Of a stretch of 43,880 nt of DNA, positions 27,956-35,828 are shown in pieces (within the stretch, counting starts at the first letter, position 1; every line of letters begins with the position of its first letter). The notes below the pieces were generated by a model that worked only from the letters and a program-made list of their open reading frames with translations, made no database searches and was not told where the DNA came from. The stretch spans positions 1 to 43,880 of the forward strand of contig NYZP01000010.1 in assembly GCA_002687175.1 (NCBI GenBank). Reading direction: 5' to 3'. This DNA comes from Parcubacteria group bacterium (lineage in GTDB: Bacteria; Patescibacteriota; Patescibacteriia; Buchananbacterales; UBA6539). The position numbers and the translations under genes were made by a program.

Positions 27956-28095
27956 ATGCCCAGTAGTGAAACTTTGATTAGTCCCAACAAGTTGGGACAC
28001 CATAGCCGGGTATTAAAAATTAATAAACGAATTTAAATAATAATATTATAAATAAATTTTGGTAATTAAATATCAAAGTTCTACTACTGGGTATG
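27956..28095 (+). promoter_or_regulatory. Structured intergenic leader element copy 2 (before tktC)
   Basis: ATGCCCAGTAGTGAAACTTTGAT pairs with ATCAAAGTTCTACTACTGGGTAT at the tktC start codon; internal GTCCCAAC-AA-GTTGGGAC hairpin. Confidence 0.72.
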
Positions 28096-29085
28096 CCAAT
28101 AAATAAATCGGCAAAATTAGCTCGTAATCTATTTAACAAAAAAGATGTTAAACGTTTACCAACGCGTGATGGCTATGGTCATGGTGTATTAAAAATAGGG
28201 ACTAAAAATAATCAGGTGGTGGTACTTTGTGCTGACTTGATTGAATCAACCAGATCGCATTGGTTTAAAGAAAAATTCCCTGAACGGTATGTTGAGCTAG
28301 GAGTAGCTGAACAAAACTTAGTGGCCGTAGCCGCCGGCATGGCCATTGGCGGAAAAATTCCTTACATTACTTCTTATGCCACTTTTAGTCCTGGACGAAA
28401 TAATGAGCAGATCAGAACTTTGGCTTGCATCAGTGACTTGCCAATCAAAGTAATTGGCTCTCATGCTGGAGTATCAGTTGGACCGGATGGAGCAACTCAT
28501 CAAGCCTTAGAAGATATTGCTTTAATGCGCGTTCTACCACGGATGACCGTGCTAGTCCCTTGCGACGCAGTGGAGGCAGAAAAAGCTACTATAACAGCGG
28601 CCAGAATTAATGGCCCAGTCTACGTTCGTTTAGCTCGTGAAAAAACCCCCGTCATGACCACGTCAAAAACTTCTTTCAAGCCTGGCAAAGCCAATATTTT
28701 TTGGCGAGGGAGTGATGTCACGATTATAGCTTGTGGCCCGTTAGTCCACGAGGCACTCTTGGCTGCTAAAGTGTTGGAATCAAAAAAAATAAAAGTGGAA
28801 GTAATTAATAATTCGACAATTAAACCTTTGGACGAAAAAACAATCTTAAGTTCTGTTAGAAAAACTAAAGCTGTGGTTACGGTTGAGGAACATCAAGTTA
28901 ATGGTGGTCTAGGCAGTGCTATTGCCGAACTGCTTGGTAAAAAATTACCAACCCCAATTGAAATGATTGGCTTGCAGGATCGATTTGGTGAGTCGGGAGA
29001 ACCTGAAGAATTACTGAAACATTTTAAACTAATCAATCCTCACATAATTCAAGCAGTTAAAAAAGTAATTCGAAGAAAAAGATGA
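28093..29085 (+). CDS. Transketolase C-terminal subunit
   Basis: RYVELGVAEQNLVAVAAGMAIGGKIPYITSYATF, TVEEHQVNGGLGSAIAELL. Confidence 0.95.
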   Translation: MPINKSAKLARNLFNKKDVKRLPTRDGYGHGVLKIGTKNNQVVVLCADLIESTRSHWFKEKFPERYVELGVAEQNLVAVAAGMAIGGKIPYITSYATFSPGRNNEQIRTLACISDLPIKVIGSHAGVSVGPDGATHQALEDIALMRVLPRMTVLVPCDAVEAEKATITAARINGPVYVRLAREKTPVMTTSKTSFKPGKANIFWRGSDVTIIACGPLVHEALLAAKVLESKKIKVEVINNSTIKPLDEKTILSSVRKTKAVVTVEEHQVNGGLGSAIAELLGKKLPTPIEMIGLQDRFGESGEPEELLKHFKLINPHIIQAVKKVIRRKR

Positions 29086-30062
29086 AAAAAGAATTTGATA
29101 TTATTTCGATTGGTGACTCAACCGTTGATTTTTTTTTAGATATTGAAGAAGCGTCAGTGAATTGTAAAATTGATGATAAAGATTGCCAGTTATGTTTTGA
29201 TTATGCTAATAAAGTACCCATCAAAAAAGTAACCAAAGTTTCAGGTGTTGGTAATGCTGCTAATCTTGCCGTTGGTTCATCAAGGCTTAAACTCAAAACT
29301 GCTTTATACACTATTTTAGGTAATGATGAATCAGGTCAAGAAATTTTTAATCATTTTAAAAAAGAAGGGATTAACCCAGACTACATAATATTTGATAAAA
29401 AAGGTGGGACCAATCATTCCACAGTTCTAAATTTTCAAGCTGAAAGAACTATTTTAGTATTTCACGAACATCGCAACTACCATCTACCAAAATTTGCCAA
29501 GACCAAGTGGGTCTATTTTTCTTCTTTATCAGCCGGACATGAAAAAATTCATCAACCCGTAATTAACTTGATTAAAAAAAACAAAATTAAGCTTGGCTTT
29601 AATCCCGGGACATTCCAACTTAAAGAGGGTTTAAAAGTATTAACACCGATTATGAAAGTAACGGAAGCGTTTATTCTTAATAAACAAGAAGCTCAACGTC
29701 TTTTAAAATCAAAGGAAGAAGATATTAAAAAACTTTTAGTAAAATTACATAAAGTCGGTCCCCGGATAGTAGTTATTACCGATAGCCAAAATGGGTCATA
29801 TGCTTATGATGGTCAGACAACATATTCTCAACCAATTTTTGACAGCCCCGTCGTTGAAAGGACTGGGGCTGGTGACAGCTTTTCAACAGGTTTTATCAGT
29901 GCCTTAGTTAGTGGTAATGATATACCAACGGCCATGAGATGGGGTACCGTAAATGCCTGTTCGGTGGTTCAAAAAGTTGGTGCTCAAGCAGGACTACTCA
30001 CTAGAAATGAATTAAAAAAATTACTTAAGAAATATTCAAAAGTAAAAAATAAGATTATTTAG
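29082..30062 (+). CDS. PfkB-family carbohydrate/nucleoside kinase
   Basis: SGVGNAANLAVGSSRL, VVERTGAGDSFSTGFISALV. Confidence 0.92.
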   Translation: MKKEFDIISIGDSTVDFFLDIEEASVNCKIDDKDCQLCFDYANKVPIKKVTKVSGVGNAANLAVGSSRLKLKTALYTILGNDESGQEIFNHFKKEGINPDYIIFDKKGGTNHSTVLNFQAERTILVFHEHRNYHLPKFAKTKWVYFSSLSAGHEKIHQPVINLIKKNKIKLGFNPGTFQLKEGLKVLTPIMKVTEAFILNKQEAQRLLKSKEEDIKKLLVKLHKVGPRIVVITDSQNGSYAYDGQTTYSQPIFDSPVVERTGAGDSFSTGFISALVSGNDIPTAMRWGTVNACSVVQKVGAQAGLLTRNELKKLLKKYSKVKNKII

Positions 30063-30066
30063 TATT

Positions 30067-30552
30067 CTAGTTTTGCTTAATAAGATGAGCGGAATGTAAG
30101 GCCGCCGATGTTGCTACAGAACCTGTGTTAACTCTTTCTTTGGCCTGTTCTAAATTATCAGTGGTTAAAACCCCAAAACCAATTGGTAAGTGATGTTCCA
30201 GCATCACTTTTAATATTCCTTCGGTTACTATTTTGGCCACATAATCAAAATGGGAAGTTTCTCCTCGCACCACTGCCCCTAAGGCGACCAAACAATCATA
30301 CTCCTTACTTTTAGCTAAGTGTTGGAGCATCAAAGGAATTTCAACACATCCAGCAACCTTAACCAGTTTAATATTTTTTTCAGCCACCTGATATTTTTCA
30401 AGGGCATCTTTAGCTGAATTAATTAAAGCACTGGTTATTTCCTCATTAAAATAACTGGCCACCAAGCCAACCTTATAGTCTAAGGCAACAAAAGTTTCTC
30501 CGCCAAAGACGGATCCGCCTCTGGCGGATAATTTACTTTTATCTATTTGCAT
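30067..30552 (-). CDS. ribH: 6,7-dimethyl-8-ribityllumazine synthase
   Basis: GLVASYFNEEIT, VAGCVEIPLML, ALGAVVRGETSHFDYVA; SARGGSVFGG insertion near N terminus. Confidence 0.93.
   Translation of the reverse strand: MQIDKSKLSARGGSVFGGETFVALDYKVGLVASYFNEEITSALINSAKDALEKYQVAEKNIKLVKVAGCVEIPLMLQHLAKSKEYDCLVALGAVVRGETSHFDYVAKIVTEGILKVMLEHHLPIGFGVLTTDNLEQAKERVNTGSVATSAALHSAHLIKQN
30499..30528. repeat. Tandem 15-bp palindromes inserted in frame in ribH
   Basis: TCCGCC-AAA-GACGGA + TCCGCC-TCT-GGCGGA, exactly 30 bp. Confidence 0.8.
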
Positions 30553-31114
30553 ATAAATATTTGGCAATAATATCAAATTCTAAATTTACTTCTTCACCTT
30601 CTTTTTTTGATTTCAAATTAGTGTGATCTAGGGTATAGTCAATAATTGAAACGGTAAACTTATTTTCATTGACATCAATAACCGTAAGACTAACTCCATC
30701 AACAGTTATTGAACCTTTGGGTGTAATCAGATGACTAAACTCGTCAGGAAAAGAAATAGTAAAAATCTTGGTACTACCGTCTATATCAATTTTGGTAACA
30801 ATGCCAACCGCATCAACATGACCCTGCACCAAATGACCATCTAAACGATCACTTAACTTTAATGACCTTTCTAAATTAACTTCCTCGGGTACCTCTTTGC
30901 CAAAAACTGTTTTATTTTTAGTTTCTGGCATCAGTTCCGTTGTGTAGCTCTTATCGTCAACCTTTTTAACAGTTAAACAGACACCGTTGGTAGCTATCGA
31001 ATCTCCTGGTTGTAAATCCCATGACTCTGGTTTGGCAATAGTTAACACCAGCAAACCATCCTTGGTTTCTGATTTTTTAATTTGGCTAACTGATTTAATA
31101 ATTCCAGTAAACAT
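30539..31114 (-). CDS. ribE: Riboflavin synthase alpha subunit
   Basis: MFTGIIKSV, GDSIATNGVCLTV, GHLVQGHVDAVG. Confidence 0.93.
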   Translation of the reverse strand: MFTGIIKSVSQIKKSETKDGLLVLTIAKPESWDLQPGDSIATNGVCLTVKKVDDKSYTTELMPETKNKTVFGKEVPEEVNLERSLKLSDRLDGHLVQGHVDAVGIVTKIDIDGSTKIFTISFPDEFSHLITPKGSITVDGVSLTVIDVNENKFTVSIIDYTLDHTNLKSKKEGEEVNLEFDIIAKYLYANR

Positions 31115-31130
31115 ATTATGCCCCAAAATA

Positions 31131-32336
31131 TTAAGAAAGATGTCCCATTTTTTCTAATTTAGTATTTAAGTAGTTCTCATTAGCAGAATCCTTGTTAGTC
31201 CAATGAGATTGCCTTACTACTTTAATACCGCTTTGTTCAACGGCCTCAACTTTTTGTGGATTATTTGTCATCAGGGTAACCCTCTCAACGCCAAGGTCAT
31301 TTAAAATTTGACAGCCTGCGGAAAAATCTCGTTCATCAGCTTCGAAGCCTAACTTTTGGTTAGCCTCTACCGTGTCTAGCCCTTGATCTTGTAGAACATA
31401 AGCCTGCAATTTCGCCGAAAGACCAATGCCTCGACCTTCTTGATCTAAATAAACCAAAATACCAGAACCATTTTTACCAATCATTGCCATTGCTTGATCA
31501 ATTTGTGAACCACAATCACAACGCTTAGAGCCAAAGACATCGCCAGTTAAACAAGCCGAGTGAATCCGCACTGGAACTGATTTAGTAGTATTAGTAACGT
31601 CGCCTAGGGTTAAAGCTAGGTGTTCTTGATTATTTAAAATATCACGATAGAGATACAGGTCAAAATCACCATACTTGGTTGGCAAAACTGTTTTCAAAGA
31701 ATGGGTCATTTTATAATTTTCTGTTGTGATATTATTTTCTGCTTTACGATAGATGATTAAGTCAGCAATGGTAATGATACTCAAACCATAATCAATGGCA
31801 AATTTTGTAAGATTATCTCCGGTAGCCATGGTTCCGTCAGTAGCCATAATTTCACAAATAACTCCGGAATGATTCAGTCCGGCTAAAGCGGCTAAATCTA
31901 CGGCGGCTTCAGTGTGGCCAGGTCGCTTAAGTACTCCGCCTGTTTGAGCAGTTAACGTGGCGACGTGGCCAGGGCGAGTTAAATCATCAGCCGTGGTTTT
32001 TGGATCAATAGCAGTTAAAATTGTTTTGGCTCGATCATAAACTGAGATACCAGTAGTAACTCCTTCTTTGGCTTCAATAGGAATATTAAAATTAGTGTGA
32101 AATTTTGAGGTATTGTATTTAGTCAAAGGCTCTAACTCTAAATGGGCTATTCGTGCTTTAGTTAAGGCTAAACAAATTAAGCCCCGTCCGTGACTGGCCA
32201 TAAAATTTATTGCCTCGGGGGTAACCTTTTCAGCTGCGATGACTAAATCTCCCTCATTCTCTCTATTTTTATCATCAACAACAATGATCATTTTGCCATC
32301 TTTAAGGTCTTGAAGTGCTTGTTCAATAGTATTCAT
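31131..32336 (-). CDS. ribBA: Bifunctional DHBP synthase / GTP cyclohydrolase II
   Basis: DDKNRENEGDLVIAAE, RPGHTEAAVDLAAL; HSACLTGDVFGSKRCDCGSQ, LDQEGRGIGLSAKLQAY. Confidence 0.95.
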   Translation of the reverse strand: MNTIEQALQDLKDGKMIIVVDDKNRENEGDLVIAAEKVTPEAINFMASHGRGLICLALTKARIAHLELEPLTKYNTSKFHTNFNIPIEAKEGVTTGISVYDRAKTILTAIDPKTTADDLTRPGHVATLTAQTGGVLKRPGHTEAAVDLAALAGLNHSGVICEIMATDGTMATGDNLTKFAIDYGLSIITIADLIIYRKAENNITTENYKMTHSLKTVLPTKYGDFDLYLYRDILNNQEHLALTLGDVTNTTKSVPVRIHSACLTGDVFGSKRCDCGSQIDQAMAMIGKNGSGILVYLDQEGRGIGLSAKLQAYVLQDQGLDTVEANQKLGFEADERDFSAGCQILNDLGVERVTLMTNNPQKVEAVEQSGIKVVRQSHWTNKDSANENYLNTKLEKMGHLS

Positions 32337-32337
32337 A

Positions 32338-33408
32338 TTAGTTATAAGGATAAGCCGTAATTAATATATTATTATCTATTTGTTCAACTTGTTTGATATC
32401 CCAATCCTTTAGGCTACTGGAATCATCAAGTGGCGGCAAAGCACCAGCTTCACCAAAAACCTTAGGTCCAATAAAAATATTTACTTTATCAATCAGTTTA
32501 TTGCGAAAAGCAGAACTTAAAATCTGATTACCCCCTTCAATCAAAATACTGGTGACGTGACGATGAGCTAACAGTTTAAATAGGGTTTTTAAATCAACTT
32601 GATTGTCTACTGATGAGACACGAATAACCTCAGCTCCTAAAATTTTATAACGTTGTTCTGTATCTAGACTCATTTTTTCAGTAGTGGCAATAATTGTTTT
32701 TCCTGGCATTGAATCTTTAAAAATATTAGAACTTAAAGGAGTGCGTCCAGTACTATCAATAATAATTCTAATTGGATGTGATGGATTAATATTTTCTAAT
32801 CTAACCGTCAATTGAGGATCATCCTTGATGATGGTATTAACCCCAACTAAAATAGCGTCGTACTCCTGACGAAGCCAATGTCCTCGTTGACGAGCAGCTG
32901 GTGTAGTAATCCACTGACGTTGACCACTGCTCGGGGCAATTTTACCATCAAGGGTCATGGCCCACTTGGCTGTAATAAACGGCAGACCGGTAGCAATATT
33001 TTTTATAAAAATTTCATTTAATTCCTGAGCCTTATTGCCTTGATCAACCAAAACTTTAATGCCAGCTTTTTCCAAATTCTTTTTGCCTTTACCATAAACT
33101 CTTGGATTAGGGTCAAGCATTGCCACCTCTACTTGTCTAACTCCGGCATTGATTATTGCTTCAGTACACGGTGGAGTTTTACCAACGTGGCAACATGGTT
33201 CAAGGTTAGTATAAAGCGTAGCTCCCACTGCCTTAGAGCCAGCCTGTTTTAAAGCAATAATTTCGGCATGGTCTTTACCGGCCTTTTGGTGCCAACCTTG
33301 TCCAACAATTTTGTCATCTTTAACCAAAACCGCTCCCACCATTGGGTTGGGGCTAACATGGCCCAAGCCATTTCTTGCCAACTTGATTGTGTAGTTTAAA
33401 TAATCCAT
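32338..33408 (-). CDS. ribD: Riboflavin biosynthesis deaminase/reductase
   Basis: NPMVGAVLVKDDKIVGQGWHQKAGKDHAEIIAL, LEPCCHVGKTPPC; start at MDYLNY because the longer ORF reads through the riboswitch terminator. Confidence 0.94.
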   Translation of the reverse strand: MDYLNYTIKLARNGLGHVSPNPMVGAVLVKDDKIVGQGWHQKAGKDHAEIIALKQAGSKAVGATLYTNLEPCCHVGKTPPCTEAIINAGVRQVEVAMLDPNPRVYGKGKKNLEKAGIKVLVDQGNKAQELNEIFIKNIATGLPFITAKWAMTLDGKIAPSSGQRQWITTPAARQRGHWLRQEYDAILVGVNTIIKDDPQLTVRLENINPSHPIRIIIDSTGRTPLSSNIFKDSMPGKTIIATTEKMSLDTEQRYKILGAEVIRVSSVDNQVDLKTLFKLLAHRHVTSILIEGGNQILSSAFRNKLIDKVNIFIGPKVFGEAGALPPLDDSSSLKDWDIKQVEQIDNNILITAYPYN

Positions 33409-33437
33409 AAAAAAATCCCCAAAATAAAAATGGGGCA
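33408..33437 (-). terminator. Riboswitch expression-platform terminator
   Basis: Minus strand CCCC-ATTTTTATTTT-GGGG-ATTTTTTT directly followed by the ribD ATG. Confidence 0.7.
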
Positions 33438-33461
33438 TTTCTAAAAACACTTGCTAAAAAT

Positions 33462-33625
33462 ATCTTTTACCATCCGGACTTTCTCGTTAAATATTAACGA
33501 GGTTTACCGTCGGTGCCTGAATTTCACAGGCTCAGTCCCAATTTTTTGTTGGGAGTCGTGGACTACACTCTTAAATAAATAAGAGGCTAACCACCGGTCG
33601 GGAGTTACACCCTGCCCCAAAGATA
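33462..33625 (-). promoter_or_regulatory. FMN riboswitch (RFN element)
   Basis: Minus strand: ATCTTTGGGGCAGGGTGTAACTCCCGACCGGTGGTTAGCC...CAGGCACCGACGGTAAACC...AAGTCCGGATGGTAAAAGAT. Confidence 0.96.
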
Positions 33626-33733
33626 TTGTTGTATTAATAGCTTACCATAAACTTTTAAAAATGCAAGGTGGCTTAAATGATAATAAATATAAAATATGGT
33701 ATAATTTATTTATATAATAATAACTTTAAAAAT

Positions 33734-34186
33734 ATGCAAAAACTTTTCGCTTTCGAAAAAAAACATGCTGCGGTTAAACTGCTTCTCTTGCGCCTGGTGA
33801 TTGGCGCTATTTTTATTGCCCACGGCACCGCTAAGTGGGGAATGTGGCAGGCATCACCGTCTGAACAACTACCAGCGGCAATGATGTGGACTCTTAGGGC
33901 TCTGTCAATTGTTGAACCAATTGCTGGTGTCGCCATGATTTTAGGCTTATTTGTGCCAATTTTTTCGATTGTTTTAGCGTTAATTATGGTTGGTGCAACC
34001 TATTTTAGCATTACCAAATTTGGTAAACCATTCACTGGTGGCTGGGCCTATGAACTGTTAATATTAGTTTCCTCGTTAGTATTAGCCTCACATGGTGGTG
34101 GTAAATTTTCTTTAGATGAAATGATGGCTAATAAAAAATCAGCAAGTGTGTCAAATCAAAATCAAGCGGCTACTCCAACAACTTAA
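33734..34186 (+). CDS. DoxX-family membrane protein
   Basis: LRLVIGAIFIAHGTAKWGMW...VEPIAGVAMILGLFVP...SHGGGKFSLDE. Confidence 0.88.
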   Translation: MQKLFAFEKKHAAVKLLLLRLVIGAIFIAHGTAKWGMWQASPSEQLPAAMMWTLRALSIVEPIAGVAMILGLFVPIFSIVLALIMVGATYFSITKFGKPFTGGWAYELLILVSSLVLASHGGGKFSLDEMMANKKSASVSNQNQAATPTT

Positions 34187-34206
34187 AAATAATCAAACAG
34201 TTAGCC

Positions 34207-34620
34207 ATGGTATCAATTTGGATTTTCCCTTTTGCCGTTATTGGTTTTATTATTTCTTTTTATATCTTCTTCAAAAAAAGCCGTCAGGAAAGTTTAGTTT
34301 GTTTTACCGGACAAGATTGTAACTTAGTAGTTGATAGTAAATATAATAAAATATTTGGTTTTCCTAATGAGATTTTAGGGATGCTTTACTACTTATTAGT
34401 TGTTGGCTTTATAATTTTAGGGTTAGAAGGAGTTACTGAAGTTGCTAATTTCTCACTTTCTTTAATTTTAGTATTTATTGCGACTGTTGCCGCTGGCTTT
34501 TCTATTTTTTTGATTTATGTTCAGGCTCTTGTTTTAAAACATTGGTGTGAATACTGTATTGCTACGGCGATAACAACCATTGCCATCTTTATAATTGAAC
34601 TATTTCATTTATATGGCTAA
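34207..34620 (+). CDS. Vitamin K epoxide reductase (VKOR)-like protein
   Basis: VCFTGQDCNLVVDSKYNKIFGFPNEILGMLYY and WCEYCIAT redox CxxC. Confidence 0.88.
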   Translation: MVSIWIFPFAVIGFIISFYIFFKKSRQESLVCFTGQDCNLVVDSKYNKIFGFPNEILGMLYYLLVVGFIILGLEGVTEVANFSLSLILVFIATVAAGFSIFLIYVQALVLKHWCEYCIATAITTIAIFIIELFHLYG

Positions 34621-35581
34621 AGCTAAAATATTTGTTACAAGAAAAATTCCTAATTCTGGCATTAAACTTCTTAAGCAAAAAGGCTACCAAGTAAAAGTTA
34701 GTAATGTTGATCGAGTGTTAACTAAATCTGAAATTAAAAAAGGCATCAAAGGAGCTGATGCCATACTTTGTTTGTTAACCGATGACATTGATGGTGACAT
34801 CATGGATGCCGCTGGCCCAAAACTAAAAATTATTGCTAACTACGCAGTTGGCTATAACAACATTGATGTTGCCGCGGCTAAAAAAAGAAAAATTTTAGTT
34901 ACCAATACCCCTGGCGTGTTAACAGATACCGTTGCCGAATTTGCATTTAGTTTAATGTTAACGATCAGTAAAAGAATTGTTGAGGCGGATACTTTCACCA
35001 GACAAAAAAAATATGAGGACTGGGCACCAATGCTTTTCTTAGGCAGTGATTTAAAAAATAAAACTTTAGGTATTGTTGGACCTGGCCGAATTGGTTCGGC
35101 CTTAGCCGAAAGAGCCATGCGCGGTTTAAGGATGAACATTGCGTATACCGCGACTAAAAAAAATGAACAGTTTGCTAAAAAGTTTAAAGCCAAATATTTT
35201 AATCTTAATAACTTATTAAAAAAAGCTGACGTGGTTAGTTTACACGTTCCACTTCTTCCTTCAACGAAACATTTAATTAGTACTAAACAATTTAAGTTGA
35301 TGAAAAATAGTGCTTACCTGATCAATACCTCACGTGGACCAGTGATTAATGAGAGAGCATTAGTTAAAGCTCTAAAAAATCAAGAAATTAGAGGAGCTGC
35401 TTTAGATGTATTTGAATTTGAACCTAAACTGACTGCTGGGCTTACTAATCTAAGAAATGTGGTTATTACTCCACATATTGCATCTGCCACTGAAGAAACC
35501 AGGAGCAAAATGTCAGAAATGGCAGCCTTGAATATTATTGCTGTGTTAAGCAAAAAATCACCACCAAATCCTGTTAATTAG
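34613..35581 (+). CDS. D-isomer-specific 2-hydroxyacid dehydrogenase
   Basis: LGIVGPGRIGSALAERA, LINTSRGPVINERALVKAL, TPHIASATEETR. Confidence 0.93.
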   Translation: MAKAKIFVTRKIPNSGIKLLKQKGYQVKVSNVDRVLTKSEIKKGIKGADAILCLLTDDIDGDIMDAAGPKLKIIANYAVGYNNIDVAAAKKRKILVTNTPGVLTDTVAEFAFSLMLTISKRIVEADTFTRQKKYEDWAPMLFLGSDLKNKTLGIVGPGRIGSALAERAMRGLRMNIAYTATKKNEQFAKKFKAKYFNLNNLLKKADVVSLHVPLLPSTKHLISTKQFKLMKNSAYLINTSRGPVINERALVKALKNQEIRGAALDVFEFEPKLTAGLTNLRNVVITPHIASATEETRSKMSEMAALNIIAVLSKKSPPNPVN

Positions 35582-35828
35582 TTAGAATTTAAATATCTGG
35601 AAATTTACTAATTTTCTAGATATTTTTTTATTATTTTAATCTAACAAATCAAGTCTTTTACTCAAAAGAGCTAGGTTGACAAACTTTTAAAATAGTGGTA
35701 AAAAATAATACTGAACTTTGACAATTAGGAGAGAAAAAATAACGCCTTAGAAAGAGGCGTTTTGCTCGTATAGAGAGAAAATTGAAGATTTGAAATGGTA
35801 GGTAACTGTAAAAATAGGAGGAGTTACA

